Origin: an uncultured Desulfuromonadales bacterium
Lineage (GTDB): Bacteria > Desulfobacterota > Desulfuromonadia > Geobacterales > CAIOGM01
Direction: 5' to 3'
NCBI GenBank assembly: GCA_903929485.1
Contig: CAIYUY010000290.1
Location: forward strand, 1-53,535
DNA: 53,535 bases
Numbering within the stretch: the first letter of the stretch is position 1; each line of letters opens with the position of its first letter. The notes below the pieces were generated by a model. That model worked only from the letters and a program-made list of their open reading frames with translations, did no database searches and was not told the DNA's origin. The position numbers and the translations under genes were made by a program. Positions 1 through 8,411 of this stretch are shown here, in pieces.

Positions 1-30
1 TGATGCAGTCGCAAAAAGTCCGTTCAGAGT

Positions 31-119
31 CTTTGCGAGGAACGAAGTGACGAAGCAATCTGTTTTTATTTCAGCATGTTGCCAGTTTCTAGATTGCTTC
101 GCTTCGCTCGCAATGACAG
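31..119. repeat. Dispersed inverted repeat, copy type A
   Basis: An imperfect inverted repeat. The left arm runs from TTGCGAGGAACGAAG to GAAGCAATCT; the right arm runs from AGATTGCTTCG to CGCAATGAC, around a loop of about 30 bases. It lies in the non-coding space past the 3' end of the minus-strand gene at 230-1501. It resembles the mobile intergenic palindromes common in Geobacter-like genomes and is related in style to the copies at 1661-1727 and 6550-6623. Nothing coding was seen in positions 1-229. Confidence 0.7.
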
Positions 120-229
120 AATTTGCGAGTGCATCTGTTTTTAGCTTTCCTCTGCGTGCTCTTAAGTGAGCGGAGCGAACGGGCGAGAGACGAATTTGAC
201 GTCTCCCTGTTTTTTTGTCTCGTTGCGGT

Positions 230-1501
230 TCAAAGTATTTTTGTGCTTTCCCGCCGGACGAGATCGTTTTCCTGCACGGAAAACGGGAGCGCCACCTTGA
301 TCCTGCTGTTGGGGTGGGCCACGGAGAGAGGTAATCCCTCCTGGCTTGTCATGGTTTCCAGGGTGAGAGTTGAAGCAGTCATGCGTGGGCCGATGACCTC
401 CAGCTTATCCCCGATCAGTATCCGGTTTCTGACACCCACGGTGGCGACACCGTCATCGGTTACCGATTCCACCATGCCGACGAAATCGTGGCTCCTCACA
501 TAGCGGGAATCAAGCTCCACCCCCACGTCGCGGGGGGTCCCGAAGAGGAATCCGGTAGTGTACCCCCGATGGCTGATCTTGGTCAACTCCTCCAGCCATT
601 CGTTCTTGCAGACGTAGCGCCGGGGGTCGTCCTGATAACGATCCAGCGCTTCCCGGTAGACCCTGACCACGGAGGCGACATAATTGGCCCCTTTCATCCG
701 TCCCTCGATCTTCAGGGATGTTACCCCCGTGGCTATGATCTCCGGCAGATAGGGAAGGAGGCAGAGATCCCGTGAGTTGAAGATGAAGCTTCCCCGCTCA
801 CCCTCTTCCACCGGGAAATACTCTCCCGGTCGGCTTGCTTCCACAATGGCGTAATTCCAGCGACACGGGTGGGTGCACTCCCCCTTGTTGGCGTTACGGC
901 CGGTCATGACGCTGGAGAGGAGGCAGCGCCCCGACTGGGAGATACAGAGGGCGCCGTGAACGAAGATCTCCGTCTCCATGGCCACCAGCTGGTTAACCTG
1001 GCGGATCTCATCCAGGGGCATCTCTCGCGCCAGATTGATCCGGCTGATCCCCTGGCGCTGCCAGAAACGGGCGGCCGCCCAATTGGTGCTGTTGGCCTGG
1101 GTGGAGAGGTGTATGGTCCGATCCGGCGTTACCTGGCGAATGAGGTCGATGACTCCCGGGTCGGCGGCGATGAGGGCATCGAAGGGAATGGAGGCGGTTT
1201 TTTCAAGGAAACAAAGCAACTCAGGGATGTCCCCTCCCGACGGATACCAATTCACCGTCAGGTAGACCTTCTTTCTCCGCTGGTGGGCGTAGTCGACGGC
1301 TTCGGCCAGTTCGTCGTCGGTAAAATTATCGGCCCTGTTCCGGAGACCGAATGATTTTCCTCCCAGGTAGAGTGCGTCAGCGCCGTAATGGATGGCCAGC
1401 GCCAGTTTCTCACGGTTGCCTGCCGGAGCCAGGAGTTCGGGAAGTTTTGGCCGGAGAGCTTCAGGCGGTCTGTCCACGGATGGTGAGGTAGTATTGATCA
1501 T
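230..1501 (-). CDS. trhP: U32 family peptidase-like protein, TrhP-type tRNA hydroxylation protein
   Basis: A 423-residue protein that follows the U32 'peptidase' family along its length. It has an N-terminal barrel start (PELLAPAGNREKL, residues 21-33), then HLSTQANSTNW (131-141) and EIFVHGALC. The four cysteines expected for a metal cluster are at 186, 193, 209 and 213, followed by LKIEGRMK (263-270). Family knowledge: members of this size (E. coli YegQ/TrhP) take part in prephenate-dependent 5-hydroxyuridine formation at tRNA position 34, while the related RlhA is longer and acts on 23S rRNA. The length and motif order favour the TrhP type; proteolytic activity is not expected. I chose the start at 1501 (MINTTSP) because the open frame further upstream is arginine-rich and does not look like the family. 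No strong ribosome binding site is visible. Confidence 0.85.
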   Translation of the reverse strand: MINTTSPSVDRPPEALRPKLPELLAPAGNREKLALAIHYGADALYLGGKSFGLRNRADNFTDDELAEAVDYAHQRRKKVYLTVNWYPSGGDIPELLCFLEKTASIPFDALIAADPGVIDLIRQVTPDRTIHLSTQANSTNWAAARFWQRQGISRINLAREMPLDEIRQVNQLVAMETEIFVHGALCISQSGRCLLSSVMTGRNANKGECTHPCRWNYAIVEASRPGEYFPVEEGERGSFIFNSRDLCLLPYLPEIIATGVTSLKIEGRMKGANYVASVVRVYREALDRYQDDPRRYVCKNEWLEELTKISHRGYTTGFLFGTPRDVGVELDSRYVRSHDFVGMVESVTDDGVATVGVRNRILIGDKLEVIGPRMTASTLTLETMTSQEGLPLSVAHPNSRIKVALPFSVQENDLVRRESTKIL

Positions 1502-1660
1502 GGGTGCTCGCACAGAGAGCCGGAGGCATGACACTTCCAGTCTGAAGGTATCTCGTCTACAAAATCGCCGAATGTTACCACACTCCGCGGTGCAAGAAAA
1601 CAGCAAAGGAAGGGCAAGGTGTAATTGAAACTGTCGGTTACTTGATTCATCCCCGCTGCG

Positions 1661-1727
1661 CTGTCATGCTGAGCGAAGCGAAGCATCTGCTTTATAAACA
1701 GATCCTTCACTACGTTCAGGATGACAG
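1661..1727. repeat. Dispersed inverted repeat, copy type B
   Basis: The arms CTGTCATGCTGAGCGAAGCG and its imperfect complement (CGTTCAGGATGACAG) face each other around a short AT-rich loop. It lies in the 375-base gap between the divergent genes ending at 1501 and starting at 1877, which otherwise shows nothing clear apart from a possible promoter for the LysM gene. The same family recurs at 6550-6623. Confidence 0.75.
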
Positions 1728-1876
1728 GCAAGGGACAAGTTTTCCGGCTATGGGCCAACAGTTTCAAACGCGCCCGGAAGAGCAGGAGAGTGGTTAGCAA
1801 TATCCTTTCTTCTTGACAATAACAACATTATGGAAGTATTAATAATTCAAACTTTTCGCCAACCATGAGGTGTCCC

Positions 1877-2890
1877 ATGAAAATGCTTGCCATGGTCATC
1901 GGTATTTACGGCATCTTCGCCGCCACGGCGCCACGGTTGTTTGCCGAACCGGTGCGGGAACCGTCCCTTTACGTGGTGCGGAAAGGGGACACCCTCTGGG
2001 ATATTTCGGAGCGATTCTTCAAGGATCCCTTCTTCTGGCCGAACCTCTGGTCCAAGAATCCCGCCATCGGCAATCCTCATTTTATCTATCCCGGTCAGAA
2101 GCTCCTTGTTTTTCATGACAGGATCCAAGTCGTCACCCCGGCCGCTCCGCTCCCCACGCAGCCCAAGAAAGAGGTCCTATCCACCGTGCCGGTGGGAGCT
2201 GAACCGGTTCGTGAAAAAACCTTTTCGGTCCTGGGGAGCGAGGGATTCATCGGGGAAAACGACCTGGCCGGCGTCGGGCGGATTATCTCCACCAATCACC
2301 AACGGGTGATCGTCGGGTCGGGAGATACGGTTTATACGGACATGGGTACGAGTCAGGGGGTCCGGAAGGGGGACCGGTTTTCCATCTTCGGCAAAGGTGA
2401 GGTTGTTACCCATCCTCTCCGCCATGTTGCCGTCGGCCGCAAGATCGTTCCCCTGGGAACGCTGGAGCTGACGGAATTGACCCCTACAGGCTCCCGAGCC
2501 GTAATCACCGAATCCTATCGGGAGATCGGCAATGGCGCGCTTCTTCTCCCCCGCCGTGACGGCAGGCGTGAGATCCCCTTGAAATCTTCCGATCAGAGCC
2601 TCTCCGGTATCATCCTGGCATCGTTTTCGGGGAACAACTTCGTTGGGGTCGGAGACCTGGTCTACCTGGACCTGGGAAGAGATCAGGGGGTCGCGGTGGG
2701 AAACATGTTCTACGTTGTTCGGCAGCCGGTCCCGGAGAAGGGGTATGGCGGCGTCAACCTTCTTCCCCAGGAACTTCTGGGCGCCCTGGTAATAGTCGGC
2801 ATCAGCAGTGACACCTCAACCGCCCTGGTGGTGAAAAATGTCCAAGAGCTCGACCTGGGGGACAAGGTCGTGACGGTTATTCCTCAGTAA
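1877..2890 (+). CDS. Exported LysM-domain protein
   Basis: A 337-residue protein with a signal peptide (residues 1 to about 23, MKMLAMVIG...LFA). A single LysM domain follows directly (about residues 31-80: YVVRKGDTLWDISERFF, then NPHFIYPGQKLLV). The remainder has no motif I recognise beyond a repeated DLG/DMG..QGV..GD pattern (around 155-170 and 260-275), which suggests two similar beta-rich units. LysM binds peptidoglycan, so a periplasmic or outer-membrane-linked role is inferred. I prefer the start at 1877 over the ATG at 1865 because GAGG at 1867-1870 then serves as its ribosome binding site. It is followed three bases later by dprA. Confidence 0.85.
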   Translation: MKMLAMVIGIYGIFAATAPRLFAEPVREPSLYVVRKGDTLWDISERFFKDPFFWPNLWSKNPAIGNPHFIYPGQKLLVFHDRIQVVTPAAPLPTQPKKEVLSTVPVGAEPVREKTFSVLGSEGFIGENDLAGVGRIISTNHQRVIVGSGDTVYTDMGTSQGVRKGDRFSIFGKGEVVTHPLRHVAVGRKIVPLGTLELTELTPTGSRAVITESYREIGNGALLLPRRDGRREIPLKSSDQSLSGIILASFSGNNFVGVGDLVYLDLGRDQGVAVGNMFYVVRQPVPEKGYGGVNLLPQELLGALVIVGISSDTSTALVVKNVQELDLGDKVVTVIPQ

Positions 2891-2893
2891 CTC

Positions 2894-3979
2894 ATGATGG
2901 AGCACTATTTCTGGTTTGCCCTCAAATCAGTCCCCCTTGTGGGGAACGTGACCTTCTGTCGGCTCCTGCACCATTTCGAGAGCCCGGAAGCGGTTTTCAA
3001 GGCGACTCCCCAGGAACTTGCGGGGGTGCCCGGTCTACCTCCCGCTGCCGCCGCCCAGATCCGCGGTCACGATTATCGCGAAGCCGCCCGGAAGGAGTGC
3101 GCGTTACTCCGCGACAGTGGTTTCCGCATCGTCGATTTCCTTTCGGAAGAGTATCCGAAAATTCTCCTGGAGACAGCCGATTTCCCGCCGTATCTGTACG
3201 TGAACGGTACTCTCAGGGGGAGTGAGTTTTGTATTTCGGTGGTCGGTTCCCGACGAGCTTCGTTCAGCGGCCTGAGTATCACGGAACGTCTTGCCCGGGA
3301 TCTGGCTTTGAGGGGGATCACCGTTGTCTCCGGCATGGCGCGGGGAATCGACAGCGCGGCCCACCGGGGAGCGCTGAAGGGGGGAGGGCGAACCATCGCT
3401 GTTCTCGGCTCGGGACTGGATCTGCTTTACCCCCCCGAGAATCGGAAGCTGTTGGAAGAGGTCGCTCTTCAGGGGGCCGTGATTTCCGAATTTCCCCTGG
3501 GGACTCCCCCCCTGGCTGAGAATTTCCCCCGGCGTAATCGGATCATCAGCGGACTTTCCCGGGGGGTGCTCGTGGTGGAGGCGGCGGCAAGGAGCGGCTC
3601 CCTCATCACGGCCCGGTTCGCCCTGGAACAGGGACGCGAACTCTTCGCCGTACCCGGTAATATCAACTATTCCGGCAGTCGGGGCCCCAATCAGCTCATC
3701 AAGGAGGGGGCGACTCTGGTGGAAAACGTGGACGACATCATGGTGAACTTCCCCCGTCATGGCGCATCAACCGCTCCGGAAAGTCAAGAGGCGCCATCGT
3801 TTTGCCTTACCCCCCAGGAGGCGTCGGTTTACACTCTGTTGGCCAATGCCCCGCTCCATGCGGACGAGATCACCGTCAAATGCGGATTGACAGCCGGGGA
3901 GGTTTCGGCTATGTTACTTCGCCTTGAGCTCAAGGGGGCGGTAACCCGTCTTCCCGGCGATTATTTCATGATTTCGTGA
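2894..3979 (+). CDS. dprA: DNA-processing protein DprA
   Basis: A 361-residue DprA/Smf protein. Visible parts are an N-terminal helix-hairpin-helix region (about 1-65) and the Rossmann-like core with SGMARGIDSAAH (146-157), FPRRNRIISG (211-220), SGSLITAR (234-241) and VPGN (253-256). A C-terminal winged-helix segment spans about 300-361. Family knowledge: DprA binds incoming single-stranded DNA and loads RecA during natural transformation, and it is widely kept in species not known to be competent. It is probably co-transcribed with the LysM gene upstream (3-base gap). The start could be either of two adjacent ATG codons at 2894 and 2897. Confidence 0.96.
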   Translation: MMEHYFWFALKSVPLVGNVTFCRLLHHFESPEAVFKATPQELAGVPGLPPAAAAQIRGHDYREAARKECALLRDSGFRIVDFLSEEYPKILLETADFPPYLYVNGTLRGSEFCISVVGSRRASFSGLSITERLARDLALRGITVVSGMARGIDSAAHRGALKGGGRTIAVLGSGLDLLYPPENRKLLEEVALQGAVISEFPLGTPPLAENFPRRNRIISGLSRGVLVVEAAARSGSLITARFALEQGRELFAVPGNINYSGSRGPNQLIKEGATLVENVDDIMVNFPRHGASTAPESQEAPSFCLTPQEASVYTLLANAPLHADEITVKCGLTAGEVSAMLLRLELKGAVTRLPGDYFMIS

Positions 3980-3993
3980 CCACGGGGACCGGA

Positions 3994-4133
3994 GAACCTT
4001 GAACCTTGAACCTTGAACCTAGAACCTAGAACCTAGAACCTAGAACCTAGAACCTAGAACCTAGAATCTAGAACCTAGAACCTAGAACCTAGAACCTAGA
4101 ACCTAGAACCTAGAACCTAGAACCTTGAACCTT
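3994..4133. repeat. Tandem heptamer array, 20 copies of GAACCTA/GAACCTT
   Basis: Exactly 140 bases made of 20 seven-base units with no spacers. The first three and the last units read GAACCTT, the interior ones GAACCTA, and one is GAATCTA. It fills the gap between dprA and topA and ends about 30 bases before the topA start. Interior copies contain CTAG. The same heptamer appears inverted, in two copies, at 44533-44546 upstream of purC. Confidence 0.97.
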
Positions 4134-4162
4134 ATCCTTTTCCTGACTTCATTAGGTATATC

Positions 4163-6505
4163 ATGCCCCAGCACCTCGTTATTGTCGAATCTCCGGCTAA
4201 GGCCAAGACCATTGAAAAGTTTCTCGGCGACGATTACCGGGTTCTCGCCTCTTTCGGCCATGTGCGGGCGCTCCCCAGCAAACAGGGGTCGGTGGATGTG
4301 GACGACGACTTCACCCCCAAGTATGCGATCCTCCCCGAGAGCAAGAAGCACCTGGACGCTATCAAGAAAGAGCTGAAGGGAGCCACTTCACTCCTTCTCG
4401 CAACTGACCCGGATCGCGAAGGGGAAGCCATTGCCTGGCACCTTCTGGCGGCTCTCGGTCTGGACAAGAAGCAGACCGATATCGATATCAAGCGGGTCGT
4501 CTTTCACGAAATCACCAAGGACGCCATTATCCACGCCGTCCGGAATCCGCGTGCGATCTCCGATGAGCTTGTGGACGCCCAGCAGGCCCGTTCGGTCCTG
4601 GATTATCTGGTGGGTTTCAATCTCTCCCCCTTCCTCTGGAAGAAGATCCGGTACGGCCTTTCCGCCGGGCGGGTTCAGTCGGTGGCTCTGCGGCTTGTCT
4701 GCGAACGGGAGAAAGAGATCCAGGCCTTTGTCCAGCAGGAGTACTGGACCATCGGCGCCCGTCTGGAAACGGAACGGAAGCAGGTTTTCAGCGCATCCCT
4801 TATTGAGGCGCACGGAAAGAAGCTGGGTAAGTTTGATATTCCCGACCAGGCCGCCGCGGATGGACTGGCGGAACTGCTGGCGGGACGGGAGTACCGGGTC
4901 GCCAAGGTCACCAAAAGTGAGCGGAAACGGACCCCCTCTCCCCCCTTCACCACCTCGACTCTTCAGCAGGAGGCTTCGCGCAAGCTCGGTTACTCCGCCA
5001 AGAAGACCATGGGGACGGCGCAGAAGCTTTACGAGGGTCTTGACATCGGCGCGGAGGGGACTGTCGGTCTCATCTCCTACATGCGTACGGACAGTGTGGC
5101 TCTCTCCACCGTCGCCACCACCGAGGCCCAGGAGGTCATCAGCTCCCTGTACGGCAAGGAGTATGCTCTTGCCAAGCCGAGAATCTACAAGACCAAGACC
5201 AAAAACGCCCAGGAGGCTCATGAGGCGGTCCGTCCTACCTCCATCGCCCGGACCCCGTCGGAGGTCAAAAAGTTTCTCACCCCCGACCAGTTCAAGCTCT
5301 ACGATCTCATCTGGAAAAGGACCGTCGCTTCCCAGATGGCCGAGGCGCTCCTGGATCAGACCAGTGTGGATATCTCCGCCGGCATCGGTTTTACCTTCCG
5401 GGCCGCCGGCACCGTAATCCGCTTTGCCGGCTTCATGAAACTCTATATCGAGGGTGAAGACGACAAGAGCGAAGAAAAGGAGAACCTGGGGGCCAAGAGC
5501 GACGACAACGAGGAGCGACTCCTGCCGCCGTTGGCGGAAGGGGAGCCGGTGGAGAAAAAAGAGCTTCTTCCGGAGCAGCACTTCACCCAGCCTCCACCCC
5601 GGTATACCGAAGCCACGCTGGTGAAGACCCTGGAGGAGTACGGCATCGGTCGACCCTCCACCTACGCCAGCACGCTGAATACCCTCGTGGAGCGAAAATA
5701 CTCCCGGCTGGAAAAAAAGCGTTTTTTTCCCGAGGATGTGGGGATGGTGGTCAGCGACCTCCTGGTGAATCATTTCGGAACCTATGTGGATTACAACTTC
5801 ACGGCGGGGCTGGAAGAGCAACTGGATCAGGTTTCACGGGGTGAAAAAGAGTGGAAGCCGGTTCTCCGGGAATTTTGGGGACCCTTCACGGCTCTTTTGA
5901 AGCTGAAAGAGGGAGAGGTGAGCAAGTCGGACCTCACCACCGAGGCCACGAATGAGCTCTGCTCCGACTGCGGCAAGCCGTTGGTGGTGAAACTGGGGAA
6001 ACGGGGGAAGTTCATCGCCTGCTCCGGCTATCAGGAAGGGTGCAAATTTACCCGTAACATCGACAAGGAGACCGGTGAAGCCATGGAGCCGGTGGAGCCG
6101 GAGGTTTCCGATGAGCTCTGCGGGAAGTGCGGCAGCCCCATGCTGGTCAAGGATGGCCGGTTCGGCAAGTACTTGGCCTGCTCCGGTTATCCGGCCTGCA
6201 AGAACATTCAACCACTCATCAAGCCCAAGGCGACCGGTGTCATCTGCCCCGAATGTAACGAGGGGGAGCTCATTGAGAAGAAATCCCGCTATGGCAAGAT
6301 GTTCTACTCCTGTAATCGTTACCCGGAGTGCAAATTCGCCCTCTGGGATCTTCCGGTGAAACAACCTTGTCCCAAGTGCGGTTTCCCCCTGTTGGTGAAA
6401 AAGATTTACAAGCGGGAGGGGGAATTTCTCAAGTGTCCCAAGGAGGGGTGTGATTACAAGGAGGGGGGAATTCAGAAGGGATCTTCCTCTCCGGCGCCGT
6501 CTTAA
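4163..6505 (+). CDS. topA: DNA topoisomerase I (type IA) with four C-terminal zinc ribbons
   Basis: A 780-residue type IA topoisomerase that relaxes negatively supercoiled DNA through a 5'-phosphotyrosine intermediate. The Toprim domain begins with IVESPAKAKT (7-16) and contains TDPDREGEAIAWHL (81-94). The catalytic tyrosine is Tyr306 in YMRTDS (306-311). GIGRPSTYA is present around residue 495. The C-terminus (about 597-770) has four tetracysteine zinc ribbons (CSDC, CGKC, CPEC and CPKC starts), which bind single-stranded DNA in this family. The ribosome binding site is weak (AGGT just upstream), and the heptamer array ends about 30 bases before the start codon. A second, ribbon-less paralogue lies at 13046-14878. 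Confidence 0.97.
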   Translation: MPQHLVIVESPAKAKTIEKFLGDDYRVLASFGHVRALPSKQGSVDVDDDFTPKYAILPESKKHLDAIKKELKGATSLLLATDPDREGEAIAWHLLAALGLDKKQTDIDIKRVVFHEITKDAIIHAVRNPRAISDELVDAQQARSVLDYLVGFNLSPFLWKKIRYGLSAGRVQSVALRLVCEREKEIQAFVQQEYWTIGARLETERKQVFSASLIEAHGKKLGKFDIPDQAAADGLAELLAGREYRVAKVTKSERKRTPSPPFTTSTLQQEASRKLGYSAKKTMGTAQKLYEGLDIGAEGTVGLISYMRTDSVALSTVATTEAQEVISSLYGKEYALAKPRIYKTKTKNAQEAHEAVRPTSIARTPSEVKKFLTPDQFKLYDLIWKRTVASQMAEALLDQTSVDISAGIGFTFRAAGTVIRFAGFMKLYIEGEDDKSEEKENLGAKSDDNEERLLPPLAEGEPVEKKELLPEQHFTQPPPRYTEATLVKTLEEYGIGRPSTYASTLNTLVERKYSRLEKKRFFPEDVGMVVSDLLVNHFGTYVDYNFTAGLEEQLDQVSRGEKEWKPVLREFWGPFTALLKLKEGEVSKSDLTTEATNELCSDCGKPLVVKLGKRGKFIACSGYQEGCKFTRNIDKETGEAMEPVEPEVSDELCGKCGSPMLVKDGRFGKYLACSGYPACKNIQPLIKPKATGVICPECNEGELIEKKSRYGKMFYSCNRYPECKFALWDLPVKQPCPKCGFPLLVKKIYKREGEFLKCPKEGCDYKEGGIQKGSSSPAPS

Positions 6506-6549
6506 ATAATTTAAGGTGTAGGTCCGTAGTCGGATAACTTGTCTCCGCT

Positions 6550-6623
6550 TGTCATCCTGAACGTAGTGAAGGATCTGATGTGCAAACAAAAAGCAGATTC
6601 TTCGCTTTCGCTCAGAATGACAA
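6550..6623. repeat. Dispersed inverted repeat, copy type B
   Basis: The arms TTGTCATCCTGAACGTAGTG and CTCAGAATGACAA form an imperfect inverted repeat just after topA. It is the same family as 1661-1727, but its arms are swapped: the left arm here matches the complement of the right arm there. This fits either orientation of a mobile palindrome. Confidence 0.75.
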
Positions 6624-6643
6624 CCTTTGCTTGTTAGATAATC

Positions 6644-6745
6644 ATGCCGAAATCCTTCATTTACGAGTATAAGTTGCTGACGCCTCGCTCCCTGCGGGGC
6701 GTTTTAATTGCCGACGCATGCATTAATAAGGGAGCCGAGAGATGA
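6644..6745 (+). other. Possible 33-codon leader ORF overlapping the next gene
   Basis: An ATG at 6644 opens a 33-codon frame whose TGA (6743-6745) overlaps the ATG of the next gene at 6742 as ATGA. It contains the hairpin at 6679-6705. No convincing ribosome binding site precedes it, so translation is uncertain; it could be a chance frame. Confidence 0.25.
6679..6705 (+). terminator. Hairpin followed by TTTT, terminator or attenuator
   Basis: The stem CGCCTCGC (6681-6688) pairs with GCGGGGCG (6694-6701) through one G-U pair across a five-base loop. TTTT follows at 6702-6705. It lies 37 bases before the start at 6742. It may end topA transcription or attenuate the membrane operon that follows. 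Confidence 0.6.
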
Positions 6746-6993
6746 CGGAAATCGAGCTTGAACTGCTGTCTCGCATCGAGGAACTTGAGCGCCACACCTG
6801 GCGTAATAGCGCCATTCTCAGGTCGGTGGCCATGGTCGCCTTCACCGCCATGGTGGGGATCGTTGTCGCCTCGGGGGTCGTGGGTGGCGGTCGCGGCAGT
6901 CACTGGGCCGGTCCGGCCTGGAACACCATGTGGCTCTACGGACTGTTCGCCGCCAACGCCGTCTCCATGTTCTGGACCACCCACAAGGAGTAG
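6742..6993 (+). CDS. Small membrane protein of unknown function
   Basis: An 83-residue protein not recognised as a known family. It starts with a charged amphipathic stretch (MTEIELELLSRIEELERHTW), followed by two predicted membrane spans (about residues 25-47 and 60-76) separated by a glycine-rich turn. A ribosome binding site, GGGAGCC, precedes the ATG. The next gene begins six bases after its stop. The pair probably forms a two-subunit membrane complex; this is inferred from the spacing only. Confidence 0.7.
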   Translation: MTEIELELLSRIEELERHTWRNSAILRSVAMVAFTAMVGIVVASGVVGGGRGSHWAGPAWNTMWLYGLFAANAVSMFWTTHKE

Positions 6994-6999
6994 AGTTCC

Positions 7000-8034
7000 A
7001 TGCCCATGTCGTTGAAAAACATACTTCTGCTCCTGATAGTCGTGACGGCCTGCAGCGCTTTCAACATGCAACTGTTCCGCGGTCTCGACCAGATGATGGG
7101 CGATCAGTACTGGGTCATCGACACGACCCAAGGGGATAACGGATGGTACGCCATGGGGATTCTTCCCCATGTGAAAAAGGTTTCCAAGGAGCTGGTCAAG
7201 GCCGCCAACAGCGACGCGGATCCGAAAAATGATTACATCATCTACGCCCAGTCCGGTGATTTTGCCGGCGAATCCGTCTACGGTATCTGCTTCGGTATCC
7301 CGCTTATCATGTACCTGATCTGGTTCGCCTTCATCATCGGCTTTCCCGACAAGGTGGATCCCTACCTGTTGCCGCGCCGCATCTTCACCATCGCCGTGAT
7401 CATCTGTTGTTCCGTAATCGCCAATCTCTTCCTCATGAGGGTTGCCGCCGACTTTTCCCGCGAACCGATGTCCCGCATCGCCAACGTGGCCGGCAACCAT
7501 GCCTCGCTCCTTTTTCATAGCGCCGGCATCTGGTTCGCCATTCTCTTCTCCGCCCTGGGAACTCATACTCACTCCTTCAGGGAGACCTCCGCTCCTGACA
7601 GTCGGAACTGGCAGAGTCAGGCTAACGAGAAGTTTTCCTGGATGTTCACCCTGCTGGCCGCCGTCACGCTCCTGGAACTCCTCTTGGTGCGGCAGCACCT
7701 CGCTCTCCCCGACGCCGCCATGGACTACTCCCTCTGGCTCATCTGGGTGGTCGTTTTCATGCGGATATACGGTTTCTCCCCCAAATACTGGATCAAGCGG
7801 GGGCGCGGTATCGGCATCATGCTGGGGGGAACCCTGGTCACCCTCCTGATCTTTTACTTCCTGGAGCGGTCCACCGGAACCTTGGGGGCCGGTTTTGCTT
7901 CCCCGATTCTCGCCAAGGGGCTTGGGGCGGAGAACGCCAACATCGGCCTTTCCGCCATGATCTCCATCTATCTGATCTTCTGGACGGAATTCACCGCAGC
8001 CATCAGGATGAACGGTCCGGTGAAAAATAACTAA
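7000..8034 (+). CDS. Polytopic membrane protein of unknown function
   Basis: A 344-residue protein with an N-terminal hydrophobic segment (MPMSLKNILLLLIVVTACSA), which may be an uncleaved anchor or a signal peptide. An extracytoplasmic loop of about 75 residues follows, then at least six further predicted membrane helices (starting near 95, 125, 170, 205, 235, 270 and 310). No haem-binding CxxCH, nucleotide-binding or transporter motif is visible. It is coupled to the 83-residue membrane protein upstream. The function is not known to me; a role in transport or energy coupling would be a guess. Confidence 0.75.
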   Translation: MPMSLKNILLLLIVVTACSAFNMQLFRGLDQMMGDQYWVIDTTQGDNGWYAMGILPHVKKVSKELVKAANSDADPKNDYIIYAQSGDFAGESVYGICFGIPLIMYLIWFAFIIGFPDKVDPYLLPRRIFTIAVIICCSVIANLFLMRVAADFSREPMSRIANVAGNHASLLFHSAGIWFAILFSALGTHTHSFRETSAPDSRNWQSQANEKFSWMFTLLAAVTLLELLLVRQHLALPDAAMDYSLWLIWVVVFMRIYGFSPKYWIKRGRGIGIMLGGTLVTLLIFYFLERSTGTLGAGFASPILAKGLGAENANIGLSAMISIYLIFWTEFTAAIRMNGPVKNN

Positions 8035-8088
8035 TACCGGACGGATATAAAATCAAATCCCCCCTATCCAAATTCCTCTCCTCTCGGT

Positions 8089-8104
8089 TGTCCCACCCGG
8101 GACA
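8089..8104. other. Short hairpin after the membrane operon
   Basis: TGTCCC and GGGACA arms surround ACCC, 55 bases past the stop at 8034. There is no T-tract, so this is at best a weak terminator. Confidence 0.3.
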
Positions 8105-8119
8105 GCCTGTCTCTCCAGT

Positions 8120-8153
8120 GACAACTTTTCCTTCCTCACTTTATGTAACCTGC
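8120..8153. repeat. 34-bp direct repeat, left copy
   Basis: A 34-base sequence beginning GACAACTTTTCC and ending TATGTAACCTGC is repeated without mismatch at 12176-12209, 4056 bases away in the same orientation. It brackets the RAYT element, the truncated surface gene and the cohesin-like gene. Confidence 0.95.
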
Positions 8154-8223
8154 TTGAAAACCACAATTTTATTTTTGGCACGGTTTTAGTGACAGATACC
8201 CCGTAAAACCTGTTCCATGAGGT

Positions 8224-8249
8224 GCTACTGTTCGTTTCGGGACAGTAGC
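8224..8249. repeat. Hairpin abutting the left end of the RAYT element
   Basis: GCTACTGT (8224-8231) and ACAGTAGC (8242-8249) are perfect eight-base arms around a ten-base loop. The element end sequence GGTAGGGTGGGGG starts two bases later. Y1 transposases recognise hairpins near their element ends, so this may be a recognition structure. Confidence 0.5.
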
Positions 8250-8250
8250 C

Positions 8251-8411
8251 GGTAGGGTGGGGGACGTTCATGCAATTATGCGTTTCTCAGCTAAAAATTA
8301 CCAGTCATCGTTCTCGGTAAGGTAGGGTGGGGGACGTTCAGGGTAGAGTGGGGGACGTTCATGCAATTATGCGTTTCTCAGCTAAAAATTACCAGTCATC
8401 GTTCTCGGTAA
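8251..8411. repeat. Duplicated left element end (70-bp unit twice, with a partial unit between)
   Basis: Unit 1 spans 8251-8320 and unit 2 spans 8342-8411. They are nearly identical, differing at GGTAGGG/GGTAGAG. A 20-base partial unit at 8321-8340 lies between them. Each unit ends inside the transposase 3' coding end. Confidence 0.9.

Noticed and set aside
3994-4133. The array considered as a CRISPR
   Set aside because: Units are only seven bases and directly abutting, with no spacers and no cas genes.
4388-5821. A 477-codon reverse-strand open frame inside topA
   Set aside because: It lies wholly within topA, which has full family motifs. GC-rich coding DNA often leaves long antisense frames open.
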